This document shows, piece after piece, positions 43,349 through 51,696 of a DNA stretch of 51,696 bases. The first letter of the stretch is position 1. Each line of letters opens with the position of its first letter. The translations under genes were made by a program, and so were the position numbers. This DNA is from Candidatus Gastranaerophilales bacterium (GTDB taxonomy: Bacteria; Cyanobacteriota; Vampirovibrionia; Gastranaerophilales; Gastranaerophilaceae), in the NCBI GenBank assembly GCA_944324455.1, contig CALUWJ010000013.1, positions 1 to 51,696 of the forward strand, in the 5' to 3' direction. The notes under the pieces were generated by a model. The model saw only the letters and a list, made by a program, of their open reading frames with translations. It made no database searches and was not told where the DNA came from.

Positions 43349-44254
43349 TTAGTTATTTTTAGTTCTAATTTGTGAAAAATTTACATCTTTATAAAAATAA
43401 TTTAAAATTTGTCTTGCGCTAAAGCCTCTATTTGCAAGGTTATTAGCCCCATATTGGCTCATGCCTACGCCATGCCCGTTCTTTTTAATTCCTTTATCAA
43501 AACCATCAACAGATTGAATATAAGGTAAATCATGATTCCAAACTTCGCCTGCAGAATTTGTTTTACCTCCTGATGAAGCATGATAATAAGCAGGAATTAT
43601 TTTATTATCATAAGTTAAAACTTCTCCTCTTGTAGATAATACCGCATGGGTTGTTTGGGGAGTTTCACTGCTTGCTCCGCCATAGGCTTGGTCTTGAGGA
43701 GTATCTTTTAAATCATAACCGTGTGAGCCTCTTTTGTTAAGATTAGCTAATGCATAACTTCTTGCCGCAATAGCTTGTGCTCTATGAGCTTCATAATTCC
43801 ATTTTGAAGGCATTTCAGATGGTACAACACCCATTAAATATTCTTCTAGCGGAAGCGAATTTACAATGGTTAAAGCTCCATTGATATTATAAATAATTAT
43901 ATCTCCACGGTACCATTTCTTTTTAGTTGCCAAAAAACCTTTGCTTTCAGGATTTTGAATAAACAAGGCATTTGTAGAGCAATCATAATATCTGCCTTTA
44001 ACTTTAACAGCAATAGAATCACCGTAAGCTTTTATTGAATATGGGAAAAAAGAACGAGAAATAAAAAGCAGCTTGCCTGTGTGTGCATCTGAAAAGGTAG
44101 CATTTTGAGAACTGCCCACATAGGTTTTTTTAACGCCCTCATTTAATCCTATCCTTATTGCTAAAGCTTTTTGCGAATTAAACATCAATAAGCATAAAAC
44201 AAAAAATAAAGTTAATAATTTAGCTATATTTAAATTATATTTTTTCATATTCAT
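43349..44254 (-). CDS. SpoIID/LytB-domain exported protein
   Basis: The signal peptide begins MNMKKYNLNIAKLLTLFF and ends near QKALA. The SpoIID core follows: a beta-rich N-terminal part, then NSLPLEEYLMGVVPSEMPSK (about 155-174), AHRAQAIAARSYALANL, and the C-terminal KKNGHGVGMSQYGANNLANR. SpoIID is a lytic transglycosylase acting on stripped peptidoglycan; non-sporulating diderms including cyanobacteria carry related proteins. The start codon is uncertain: 44254 is chosen because it gives the best signal peptide, but an ATG at 44302 is in frame, and neither has a clear ribosome site. Confidence 0.88.
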   Translation of the reverse strand: MNMKKYNLNIAKLLTLFFVLCLLMFNSQKALAIRIGLNEGVKKTYVGSSQNATFSDAHTGKLLFISRSFFPYSIKAYGDSIAVKVKGRYYDCSTNALFIQNPESKGFLATKKKWYRGDIIIYNINGALTIVNSLPLEEYLMGVVPSEMPSKWNYEAHRAQAIAARSYALANLNKRGSHGYDLKDTPQDQAYGGASSETPQTTHAVLSTRGEVLTYDNKIIPAYYHASSGGKTNSAGEVWNHDLPYIQSVDGFDKGIKKNGHGVGMSQYGANNLANRGFSARQILNYFYKDVNFSQIRTKNN

Positions 44255-44405
44255 AACAACTGCTTTTACAAGTAGAATATTAAAAACCATCTTATTAATC
44301 AAGATTTTAGCACACTAATGTAAACATGTGTATATTGTCCTATTCGTGCATTATTCTAATGAAAAGTAATTGTTAAAGCATTAAAATAACCATGAATGGT
44401 GTATT

Positions 44406-44633
44406 ATGAAAAGAATTTATACAATAGATGACGCTGAAGAATTAAAAGTCAAGGAATATATAAATAACTATATAAAAGAGCTTCAAAGACATTTTGATGT
44501 GCCTGATAAACGTATGCGAGCAATAATATATAGCGTTTATAAAGATAGTGTTCCTGTTAGTTTTATGAAAAATTTAATTTATATGTTAAAATCCGAATAT
44601 GAAAAATTAAAACTCAAAAGGAAATACAGATGA
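44406..44633 (+). CDS. Small helical hypothetical protein (75 aa)
   Basis: A short, charged, mostly helical protein (DAEELKVKEYINNYIKELQR; FMKNLIYMLKSEYEKLKLKR) without a signal peptide or known motif. ATGGTG lies about 5 nt upstream of the ATG. Its stop overlaps the start of the MBL hydrolase gene by 4 nt (ATGA), showing translational coupling. It may regulate or bind that enzyme, but no direct evidence exists. Confidence 0.7.
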   Translation: MKRIYTIDDAEELKVKEYINNYIKELQRHFDVPDKRMRAIIYSVYKDSVPVSFMKNLIYMLKSEYEKLKLKRKYR

Positions 44634-45265
44634 AAATTTTAGCATATCCAAATGGAATATTCGGCGCAACAACATATCTTGTATATGAAGAAAAATCCCT
44701 TGAAGGAGCAATAATTGATTGCACTTCTTCAATTGATGAAATTGAAAAAGAAATCAAAAAAAGAAATATAAAACTAAAATATATTTTAATCACCCATGGG
44801 CATTTTGACCATGTCTATTGCATTGCAAAAATGAAAGAAAAATTCCCGTCTGCTCCCGTTATGATACATAAAGATGACATGGATTTATTAAATCAAATAC
44901 CAATACAATGCTCTATGGCAGGAATTAAAGAAATAAAAGTTCCCTGCATAGATGGATTATTGGATGAAAACAGCAAAAATTTAACTCTGGGCAATAAAGA
45001 AATTAAAATAATCCACACAAAAGGACATTCAAAAGGCGGTGTTTGTTATTTAATTGATAATATTTTATTTTCCGGTGATACCTTGTTTAAAGGCTCAATT
45101 GGAAGATGCGACCTTTTTGGCGGAGATTATAAAGAAATTGAAAATAGCATAAAAAATAAATTATTTACTTTAGATGAAAACATCACTGTTTACCCGGGTC
45201 ATGGCGATAAAACATCCATAAAATATGAAAAAAAATATAATCCTTATTTCGGCTCAAATTATTAG
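44630..45265 (+). CDS. Metallo-beta-lactamase-fold hydrolase (YcbL/glyoxalase II-like)
   Basis: Two-metal hydrolase with all the ligand motifs: ITHGHFDHVY (HxHxDH, about 54-63), HTKGHSKGGVCYL (His about 130), SGDTLFKGSIGRCDLFGG (Asp about 147) and VYPGHGDKT (His about 192). The 211 residues and the GSIGRCDLFGG segment point to the YcbL/GloB-like subgroup acting on thioesters such as glutathione or related conjugates. Coupled to the 75-aa gene upstream. The 3' end overlaps the convergent kinase gene by 4 bp. Confidence 0.93.
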   Translation: MKILAYPNGIFGATTYLVYEEKSLEGAIIDCTSSIDEIEKEIKKRNIKLKYILITHGHFDHVYCIAKMKEKFPSAPVMIHKDDMDLLNQIPIQCSMAGIKEIKVPCIDGLLDENSKNLTLGNKEIKIIHTKGHSKGGVCYLIDNILFSGDTLFKGSIGRCDLFGGDYKEIENSIKNKLFTLDENITVYPGHGDKTSIKYEKKYNPYFGSNY

Positions 45266-46014
45266 TTTTTTTTCATGGCAAAACCAAATACTGTTGAATT
45301 ATTTTTTTGTGATTTAGCTATTATCTCCCACTTATGGGCAGAGATGAGCTTTGAAGCTATATTTAAATTAAGACTCATGCCTAATTGATTAAAATCACAA
45401 AGGTTTTTCTTATCTTCAAATAAACTTTTGATTTTTTCTTGAGTCATATAAATTGATTTATTTTTCGTTAAAAATGCAATATTATTTTTATCTTCTTTAA
45501 TTCTGATTTCAATATCTGAATTTTCAAAACCGCAGAATATAGCGCCGGATATTATATTATAGATAATTTTTTGGGTTAGTTTTTTATCTGCTTGAATTTT
45601 TATATTTTTATTTGCTTTAATGTTAATTTTTTGTCCTTTGTCTTGAGCAAAATATTTTATTTTTTCGCAGCATTCATGAACTTCTTTTAATAAATTCACT
45701 TTTTCTATATTAAAAACAGGTTTCTCATTTTCATATCTTGCAATAAAAATAGCATTCGAAATAACCTCCAATAAAAAATCACTGGATTTAATGATTTCTT
45801 CAAGTATTTCTTTTTGAGAAACATTTAATTCACCAAAATGATTTTCGCATAAAAGCTTTAGCGTTTGATTTTGAGCTAAAAGCGGAGTTTTTATATCATG
45901 GGTTAAGATACAAGTGTATTTATTTCTTAGATTTTTTAATTTTGTTTCATATTTATTTTTTATTTTTTTGAATTTTTTTCTGACTTTTTTAAATATTTTC
46001 TCTCTATATAACAC
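45262..46014 (-). CDS. Cytoplasmic histidine kinase-like protein with degenerate ATP-binding domain
   Basis: A basic coiled-coil N-terminus (1-35) leads to an H-box CILTHDIKTPLL (His about 40), then the dimerisation helices. The CA domain is degenerate. The N-box reads NIISGAIF where NxxxNA is expected, the D-x-G-x-G loop is replaced by TKNKSIYM, and the G2 loop reads LGMSLNLNIA in place of GxGLGL. No sensor domain or membrane helix. ATP binding is doubtful, so a phosphatase or scaffold role towards the upstream regulator is possible. GTG start with AGGGGG upstream, 8 nt after the response-regulator stop. Confidence 0.83.
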   Translation of the reverse strand: MLYREKIFKKVRKKFKKIKNKYETKLKNLRNKYTCILTHDIKTPLLAQNQTLKLLCENHFGELNVSQKEILEEIIKSSDFLLEVISNAIFIARYENEKPVFNIEKVNLLKEVHECCEKIKYFAQDKGQKINIKANKNIKIQADKKLTQKIIYNIISGAIFCGFENSDIEIRIKEDKNNIAFLTKNKSIYMTQEKIKSLFEDKKNLCDFNQLGMSLNLNIASKLISAHKWEIIAKSQKNNSTVFGFAMKKN

Positions 46015-46022
46015 AACACCCC

Positions 46023-46682
46023 CTAAAATAATCCTGTTCTAACTGCTTTAACAACAGCTTGAACCCTATCTTGAACATTGAATTTTTCTAAAATATTACC
46101 TACATGAGCTTTTATTGTGTTAATTGAAACTGCCATTTTAGCTGCAATTTCCGTATTTGTATAACCCTCAATCAAATATTTTAAAACCTGTATTTCTCTT
46201 GAGGTTAAGTTTTTTATGAATTTTTTGTTTTCTAAAAGGTTTTCAAAATAAATTGTTTCAGGCATGGGTATATTTGAAAAAGCCTTTTGTAAAATGTTTA
46301 AATCGATATAGAACTTATTTTCTACTGCCATTTGAATTGTTTTTTTGATGTCCGTATCATAATTTTTTAAAATAAATCCATCTACACCATACGATAAAAG
46401 AGTTAAAAGCCTTTCGTCATTAAAGTTTGATGTGCCTATTATTATTTTTGTATAGGGATTTTCTTTTTTTAAAGTCCTGATTGAACCTGAATTATTATGA
46501 TTTAAAAGTTCAATATCTATTAAAATAACATCTGCTTTTCTTTTTCGCATTTGTTTAATACAATCTTGAGGATTAGAAAATTCATCCAAGATTTCAAACG
46601 AATTATCATTTGTAAAATAAAGTCTTTGTGAAATTCTGGTCAATAAATAATCGTCAACCAAGTATAGTGTAATAGGTTTCAT
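46023..46682 (-). CDS. NarL/LuxR-type response regulator
   Basis: Receiver domain (about 1-120) with acidic pocket (LYLVDDYLL), phospho-acceptor in ADVILIDIELL, the Ser/Thr position in IIIGTSNF and Lys in GFILKNYD. The C-terminal helix-turn-helix of the LuxR/NarL kind (about 155-215) has LTSREIQVLKYLIEGYTNTE and KAHVGNILEKFNVQDR. Probably a DNA-binding transcription factor. It is followed 8 nt later by the degenerate kinase and forms a two-component operon with it. Confidence 0.93.
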   Translation of the reverse strand: MKPITLYLVDDYLLTRISQRLYFTNDNSFEILDEFSNPQDCIKQMRKRKADVILIDIELLNHNNSGSIRTLKKENPYTKIIIGTSNFNDERLLTLLSYGVDGFILKNYDTDIKKTIQMAVENKFYIDLNILQKAFSNIPMPETIYFENLLENKKFIKNLTSREIQVLKYLIEGYTNTEIAAKMAVSINTIKAHVGNILEKFNVQDRVQAVVKAVRTGLF

Positions 46683-46761
46683 ATCAGCAGTAATTCCTAT
46701 TTCCTCAACAAGGCTATGATATTAAACAACTGTTTTTTTGTATATTACCCTTTTGGGCAAT

Positions 46762-48459
46762 TTATTTACTTTTTTTATCTATTTCTTCTATCGTTTTTTT
46801 AATTTCGTCTTTTTTTTGTGCCAAAAAATAAAATTCTAGCTTTTTAGAATATAACTCTCTTGAATTAGGATATCCTTTTAATCCGTTGTTTAATGTTTTG
46901 ATAGCGCTTTCTAGTCCCTCTTGTTCATATTTGACTTCCGATAAATCAATATAGTCAATTAAAGAACTCGGCTTAATTTTTTTAAGCTCTTTAGATATAG
47001 AATTTGCTTTTATTTCATTACCTTGTAATTTATATATTTTATATAAATTATATTTATATATTATCCTATTTTTGTCAAGTTTTAATTTGCCTTTTAAATA
47101 GTTGCTTGCTCTTTTTTCATCTTCGAGTTTAATATAATTTTTTAACATATATTCATCAACAACTTCTCTATTTTTTAATAAAGAACCCATCAAAAGGGCG
47201 TCTTTAAGATTTGCAATAGATTGAGGATATTCTCCTAATATATAATTCATTTTTGCAATTTCTATATAATATTGCGGATGTTCATCTTTTTGTATTGCTT
47301 CAATAAAATAGTTTATTGCATCTTCATATTGGGCATTCATTTCACAGATAAGCCCCAATAGATAATGTATTTCACTGTTTTTAGGATTTAGAGTTATTGC
47401 TTTTCTGATTAATGGCATTGCTTTTTCGGTTTCATTTAATTCAATCAAAGAATAAATATAGCCAAAATATGCCTCATACATTTCGTCATTAACAACTAAA
47501 AGTTGTTCAAAATATTTTTTAGAAGCATTAAAATCCTTTTTTTTCAAATAATAATTTCCAATTAAAAGTAAGGTATCTTTATTATTTGGATTTATTTTAT
47601 ATGCATTTAATAAAGCTTGTTCAATTTTATCTTTTTGATTTGTTAATTCACATAATTTAATATAAAGCAATCTTGCATTTATATTATTAGGATTTAAATC
47701 CAAGATTTCATCAACTAATTTTTGGGCTTTTTGGAGCTCATTTAGTTTCATATAAAGCTCTAAAAGCATAATTTTTGAATCTATATCAGAGGGATTTTTT
47801 TCTTTTGCTTTTTCAAGATATTTTATAGAAGTATTAATATCACCTCTAAAATATGACTCAAGAGCGTATGTATAATACATCTGCTGTGTCATGTCGGGTA
47901 TTTTTTTAATTTCCAGTGTTTTTGCAAGATTTGTTTCTAAATATTTATTATCTAAAATAACAGCTTTTGTCATGTATTCTTTTGCAGATTGCTTGTTATT
48001 TTTTACATAGGCAATTTTTGCTTTGATAAAATATGCGCTCGGAGATTTTGAATTTATATCAAGCATCATATCGGCATATTGCTCAGAAGCTTTTAAATCT
48101 CCTTTTTCAAAATACATAATTGCCATATCAAAATAATCTTCAAGATTTTGATTTTGAGCTAAATTAAATTTTATCTTTTCTATGTTGTTATCAATTAAAG
48201 TTAATTCATAAGCTTTTTTATAATTTTCGAGAATTAAAGAGGAATTTTTTTTTGGATTTATTTTTTCATAAGTCTTTGCAAGCCAAAAATACCCATCTTT
48301 ATCATTCGGATTATTGTTTATATAGCTAATAAAATAATCTTTTGCAAATTCAAAGTTGTTTAAGCGATATTCTTTTATTCCTGTTTCAATATCAAATAAA
48401 AGACTCGCTTTTGCAAAATTTAAAAATAAAATTGAAATTATAAATAATATTTTTTTCAT
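46762..48459 (-). CDS. Exported multi-TPR protein (565 aa)
   Basis: A signal peptide (about 1-18, ending AKA) is followed by about fifteen tetratricopeptide repeats covering the rest of the chain. The recurring pattern (for example NPNNKDTLLLIGNYYLKKKD and NPKNSEIHYLLGLICEMNAQ) is the 34-residue TPR with A/G at position 8. Exported or periplasmic, likely a scaffold for an envelope or secretion complex. It begins inside the end of tmk (4-nt overlap), so it is co-transcribed with it. Confidence 0.88.
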   Translation of the reverse strand: MKKILFIISILFLNFAKASLLFDIETGIKEYRLNNFEFAKDYFISYINNNPNDKDGYFWLAKTYEKINPKKNSSLILENYKKAYELTLIDNNIEKIKFNLAQNQNLEDYFDMAIMYFEKGDLKASEQYADMMLDINSKSPSAYFIKAKIAYVKNNKQSAKEYMTKAVILDNKYLETNLAKTLEIKKIPDMTQQMYYTYALESYFRGDINTSIKYLEKAKEKNPSDIDSKIMLLELYMKLNELQKAQKLVDEILDLNPNNINARLLYIKLCELTNQKDKIEQALLNAYKINPNNKDTLLLIGNYYLKKKDFNASKKYFEQLLVVNDEMYEAYFGYIYSLIELNETEKAMPLIRKAITLNPKNSEIHYLLGLICEMNAQYEDAINYFIEAIQKDEHPQYYIEIAKMNYILGEYPQSIANLKDALLMGSLLKNREVVDEYMLKNYIKLEDEKRASNYLKGKLKLDKNRIIYKYNLYKIYKLQGNEIKANSISKELKKIKPSSLIDYIDLSEVKYEQEGLESAIKTLNNGLKGYPNSRELYSKKLEFYFLAQKKDEIKKTIEEIDKKSK

Positions 48460-49076
48460 AATAATTCATCGATAATTTTTTTAACTTGCTCAAAAACTTC
48501 TTCAATAGATAAATTAGCGTTAATAACTTTAATTCTTTCGGGATATTTTTTGGCAAGCTCTAAATATCCTAAACGTACTTTTTTATGAAACTCAAGCCCT
48601 TCCTTTTCTAGTCTATCTTTTTCTTTTCCTACTCTTTTTTGAGCAATCTCACTATCCACATCAAAAACAAATGTTAAATCGGGTTTATAATTTTTTGTTG
48701 CAATGTTATTTAGTAAATCAATTTGTTCTATATTTTGACCTCTTGCATATCCTTGATAAGCAACAGTTGAATCAATGTGTCTATCACAAAGAACTATTTT
48801 ATTTTTTTTGACAGATTCTAAAACAACTGTTTCAATATGTTGGGCTCTATCTGCTAAATATAAAAACATTTCACAAACATCAGAAACATAACCGTCATAA
48901 TGCAATAAAATTTGCCTTAATTTTTTACCGATATCTGATCCACCGGGTTCTAATGTTACAATTGTTTCATATTTTTTTGAATTTAAATATTTATCTAACA
49001 ATTCTATTTGAGTTGTTTTACCACATCCATCAGCACCCTCAAAGGTTATAAACAAACCTTTTTTATTATTCTCCAT
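48456..49076 (-). CDS. tmk: Thymidylate kinase
   Basis: Phosphorylates dTMP to dTDP. The P-loop is FEGADGCGKTTQIELL (about 11-26). The DR motif reads LCDRHIDSTVAYQGYARGQ (about 93-111), and the lid segment is KRVGKEKDRLEKEGLEFHKK. 206 aa, normal. The P-loop and lid residues are of the usual bacterial type. AGGGAGG lies about 10 nt upstream of the ATG. The next gene (TPR protein) overlaps it by 4 nt. Confidence 0.95.
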   Translation of the reverse strand: MENNKKGLFITFEGADGCGKTTQIELLDKYLNSKKYETIVTLEPGGSDIGKKLRQILLHYDGYVSDVCEMFLYLADRAQHIETVVLESVKKNKIVLCDRHIDSTVAYQGYARGQNIEQIDLLNNIATKNYKPDLTFVFDVDSEIAQKRVGKEKDRLEKEGLEFHKKVRLGYLELAKKYPERIKVINANLSIEEVFEQVKKIIDELL

Positions 49077-49137
49077 TATTTAAAAATCCTCCCTTTTAAA
49101 AAATTATATTACATTTTATAAAATTTTTGAAATATAT

Positions 49138-49166
49138 TTTACCTTTTTAAAATTATATTTTATAAT
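49138..49166 (+). promoter_or_regulatory. Promoter of the 49.2 kb gene pair
   Basis: TTTACC (49138-49143), 17-nt spacer, TATAAT (49161-49166); ribosome site GGGGAGAG before the GTG at 49210. Confidence 0.5.
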
Positions 49167-49209
49167 GTTTAACATAGATTAATTTGGTTGATTAAAAGGG
49201 GAGAGATTC

Positions 49210-49839
49210 GTGCAAGAATCGTTATTTAATACAGTGCAAAAACTGCAAACAGAGCAAAAAGTTAATGTCGAAGAATTGGAAGTTTTATTAGATAGCGATA
49301 TAGAAGAAGTTGTTTCCCTATGTAAAAAAGCTTGCCTTAAACCAAAAACAGATGATATGGGTAATGCATATTTTACAAAAAAAGATGTAGATATTCTTAA
49401 AAAATTTAAAGAATTATATTCCCAAGCCCAAGATATTCAAAATAAAGAACAAGTTTCAAAATCTGTTATAGAAGAAGCAAATAATGATTCTAACCTTAAT
49501 TTAAATAAAAAAATTAATTTCTTGCAAAAAGCTAAAAGTAGAATTAAAAACGATACAACATTTGCACTATCTTCAAACCATCCTATGTTCCAGATTTCAG
49601 AAAAATTAAACACCATGGAACACAATTTAATCAATAAAATGAGCGAAATTTTAAGCGAAAAAATGGATGGCTTTGATGAAATTATTGTTGAATTAATTCG
49701 CGCTAAAACAGAAAATGAAAACTTAAGACAACAAGTTAATACTCTTAATAAACAAGTTTTCATCTTGAAGAAGGAATTAGCTTCATATAGTCCGCTTCCT
49801 TTTGGATTTTATGCTAAAAAAAACACAGATGACATTTAA
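49210..49839 (+). CDS. Coiled-coil protein with MerR-like N-terminal segment
   Basis: GTG start with GGGGAGAG 6 nt upstream. Residues about 18-70 (VEELEVLLDSDIEEVVSLCK, then AYFTKKDVDILKKFKELY) resemble a winged helix of the MerR kind: helix, short hairpin, helix. A Lys/Asn-rich middle follows, then a long C-terminal coiled coil (about 125-195) and a short conserved-looking end SPLPFGFYAKK. It lies 8 nt ahead of the histidine kinase at 49848 and is probably co-transcribed. DNA binding is inference. Confidence 0.75.
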   Translation: MQESLFNTVQKLQTEQKVNVEELEVLLDSDIEEVVSLCKKACLKPKTDDMGNAYFTKKDVDILKKFKELYSQAQDIQNKEQVSKSVIEEANNDSNLNLNKKINFLQKAKSRIKNDTTFALSSNHPMFQISEKLNTMEHNLINKMSEILSEKMDGFDEIIVELIRAKTENENLRQQVNTLNKQVFILKKELASYSPLPFGFYAKKNTDDI

Positions 49840-49847
49840 ATTTAGTT

Positions 49848-51554
49848 ATGAGTAATGCTTTAATCAGTTTTTATCATAATTTAGAAGAACCTATTGTTAT
49901 TTACGATAAAAAATCAGATATTTTATATCATAATATTTCTTTTCGTAAAATTTTTGCGCAATTTAATAATTCAAAAGGCTGGGATTGCTTATCAAAACTT
50001 AATTATAAATTTACTTATCAAATGTGTTTTTTAAAATCTGAGGATTTAAGGACTTATAACCCGATTATTTACGCTATTGATAATGATTGCAATTTAACAA
50101 CTTTTGCAACTTATCAAAAAGACGAAAATAAATTTTATCATTTCATGATAAAAGCTTTTAGTGTCAAAAAGCGTTACAGAATTGTGTATTTTTACGATAT
50201 TACAAATGAATTACGAAGTGAAAAATTAAAAGAAGAAAATGAAAGATTAAGAATACAAAATATTGAATTTGCTTCAACCAATTCAAAAGCACAAAACCAA
50301 GCTGTTAAAATGGCTCTTTTAAATAGAATTTCAATAAGTATTAAAAATGAACTTGATATTAAAACATTAATTGAAAAATCCCTGAAAGAACTTAGTATTG
50401 TTTTTGGTGCAAGCAAAAGTTATTTTGCGCAATACAATAAAGATTGTTTTGAAATTAAATATACTTATCCAGAGGTTTATGCCCCTCAAATCAATGAAAA
50501 AGTTATTTATTCAAAAAATATTATAGATGACTTGCATATAGGTAAAAACTCTATTCAAACCTGCATAAAAGAGCATGACGGCGCTTCTATTCCATTGTTA
50601 AATTCAACAACAAGAATAATAATGCCGATTTTAAAAAATTCTCAATTATATGGTATAGCAGTTATTTTTACCCCAAAAAAAGAAATAGGAGAAATCGAGA
50701 GAGAGCTTTTAGTCGGTATTTCAATGGTTGTTTCATCTTCATTAATTCAAGCGAGCTTGTTCCATCAAATTTCACAAAAAAAAGAAGAATTAGAAGCTGC
50801 TATTCAAGAATTGAAAGAAACACAATTGCAGTTGATAAATTCTGAAAAAATGGCAAGCTTGGGGCAATTGATTGCTTCTGTTGCTCATGAAATAAATACG
50901 CCATTAGGGGCAATTAATGCTAATAATGAAATGATGGAAAAAGTTTTTAATAGTTTTGATATTAGCACTCTTGATATTTTAAAAGAAATCAACAGCGTTG
51001 ATAGAGAAGCTATAAAAAGAATTACAAATATTGTTCAATCTCTAAAACGCTTTGTAAGGCTTGATGAAGTTGTACAACAAGAAGCAAATATTAATGAAGA
51101 ATTGGATTTAACGCTTGTTTTAATTCATCACAGAATTAAAAACGGTTTTGAAATTATCAAAGATTACGGAGATATTCCACTTGTCGGGTGTTATCCTAAT
51201 ATGTTAAATCAGGTATTTTTGAATATTTTAATGAATGCCATCCATTCAATTGAAGAAATTAAAAAACAAAATCCTGATTATATAGGAAAAATCAAACTTA
51301 TAACAAAAATAAAAGATGATTTTTTGTCTGTCAGCATTTTGGATAACGGCGAGGGCATAGATAAAAATTCAAAAGATAAAATTTTTCAAGCAGGCTTTAC
51401 CACAAAGAAAAAAGGACAAGGTACAGGATTGGGACTTGCAATTTGTAAGAAAATTATTGAAAAACATAAGGGTAATATTTCTTTTAATTGCTTTGAAAAG
51501 CCGTTAGAAGGGTGTTATAAGACCGAGTTTAATATTGAAATACCTTTATTTTAA
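49848..51554 (+). CDS. PAS/GAF sensor histidine kinase
   Basis: Soluble hybrid-type sensor without membrane helices. The order is: a PAS-like N-terminus (about 5-120), a short coiled coil, a GAF domain (about 155-300, IRIIMPILKNSQLYGIAVIF region), a second coiled coil, then HisKA with MASLGQLIASVAHEINTPLG (phospho-His about 345) and a complete HATPase: NQVFLNILMNAIHSIEEI (N-box), DNGEGIDKNSKDKIFQAGFT and GTGLGLAICKKIIEKH. It is 568 aa. It lacks an attached receiver. It follows the coiled-coil/MerR-like gene by 8 nt, which may be its partner or output. Confidence 0.93.
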   Translation: MSNALISFYHNLEEPIVIYDKKSDILYHNISFRKIFAQFNNSKGWDCLSKLNYKFTYQMCFLKSEDLRTYNPIIYAIDNDCNLTTFATYQKDENKFYHFMIKAFSVKKRYRIVYFYDITNELRSEKLKEENERLRIQNIEFASTNSKAQNQAVKMALLNRISISIKNELDIKTLIEKSLKELSIVFGASKSYFAQYNKDCFEIKYTYPEVYAPQINEKVIYSKNIIDDLHIGKNSIQTCIKEHDGASIPLLNSTTRIIMPILKNSQLYGIAVIFTPKKEIGEIERELLVGISMVVSSSLIQASLFHQISQKKEELEAAIQELKETQLQLINSEKMASLGQLIASVAHEINTPLGAINANNEMMEKVFNSFDISTLDILKEINSVDREAIKRITNIVQSLKRFVRLDEVVQQEANINEELDLTLVLIHHRIKNGFEIIKDYGDIPLVGCYPNMLNQVFLNILMNAIHSIEEIKKQNPDYIGKIKLITKIKDDFLSVSILDNGEGIDKNSKDKIFQAGFTTKKKGQGTGLGLAICKKIIEKHKGNISFNCFEKPLEGCYKTEFNIEIPLF

Positions 51555-51623
51555 AAAATACTTGCATGGATTATTTTATTTGATATTATAAGTATACTGG
51601 CTAGTCTATCATAATATAGTTAA

Positions 51624-51696
51624 GCCCTGGTAGCTCAGCTGGATAGAGCAACTGCCTTCTAAGCAGTAGGTCATGCGTTCGAATCGCATCCAGGGT
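51624..51696 (+). tRNA. tRNA-Arg(TCT), cut by window end
   Basis: GCCCTGG acceptor, D-arm GCTC...GAGC, anticodon arm ACTGC-CTTCTAA-GCAGT (anticodon TCT), T-arm GCGTTCGAATCGC, then CCAGGGT. The acceptor closes with one G-T pair. Only the discriminator base and CCA (if encoded) lie beyond the window. It reads AGA/AGG codons, abundant in this AT-rich genome. Confidence 0.95.

Overview
The window is AT-rich chromosomal DNA (about 70% A+T by eye). The gene content fits a flagellated, non-photosynthetic relative of cyanobacteria, of the Melainabacteria/Vampirovibrionia (Gastranaerophilales) kind. The clues are an S-layer-homology exported protein, flagellar export genes in a diderm-type background (TolC/MacAB), a membrane pyrophosphatase, and many small lineage-specific proteins. 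The taxonomic placement is inference from gene style; no rRNA is present to settle it.

Layout. 1-1331: a tandem array of six repeat units lies directly downstream of tRNA-Arg(ACG) on its strand. Each unit carries the tRNA acceptor-stem sequences, a CCA end and an intrinsic terminator. 1.4-4.7 kb: lineage-specific small proteins and the SLH protein. 4.7-7.1 kb: an amidohydrolase that has lost metal ligands, upp, and a small protein. 7.3-11.1 kb: flagellar cluster with a FliM/FliN-like switch protein, fliO, fliP, fliQ (with an extended tail) and fliR. 11-12.8 kb: BioY, RimI and SpeD, on the minus strand. 12.8-13.2 kb: a dispersed-repeat island. 13.2-18 kb: tolC-macA-macB(ATPase)-macB(permease) efflux operon. 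18-23.3 kb: a radical SAM protein, a cobalamin-type riboswitch in front of two unknown proteins, and a ferredoxin-nitroreductase fusion. 23.4-27.3 kb: gyrB, a DMT transporter, a 6S-like RNA and a parvulin. 27.3-31.9 kb: two coiled-coil proteins with a shared N-terminus, fabI, a rod-shaped RNA, and the membrane pyrophosphatase. 31.9-35.1 kb: thiol-redox module (CcdA, thioredoxin-like, TrxB) and a zinc dehydrogenase. 35.2-35.85 kb: RNase P RNA with a greatly enlarged P3 arm built from the dispersed repeat. 36-41.5 kb: fliI, a TIM-barrel protein, trmD and pnp. 41.7-45.3 kb: a secreted nuclease-fold protein, a DUF1349 remnant, a structured RNA candidate, YlxR, HU, SpoIID-like and an MBL hydrolase. 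45.3-51.7 kb: a two-component pair with a degenerate kinase, a TPR protein, tmk, a coiled-coil regulator candidate with a PAS/GAF histidine kinase, and tRNA-Arg(TCT) cut by the window end.

The most unusual content is repeat-related and RNA-level. One dispersed repeat family (ending in ACCGTACC) appears in the tRNA array, in a stand-alone island, and inside the RNase P RNA gene. Within the tRNA array, otherwise matching units with and without a 118-bp copy give an internal filled/empty-site comparison. Several start codons sit 4-7 nt behind a perfect -10 box with no ribosome binding site, suggesting leaderless transcripts. All calls come from reading the sequence; no database search or folding program was run.
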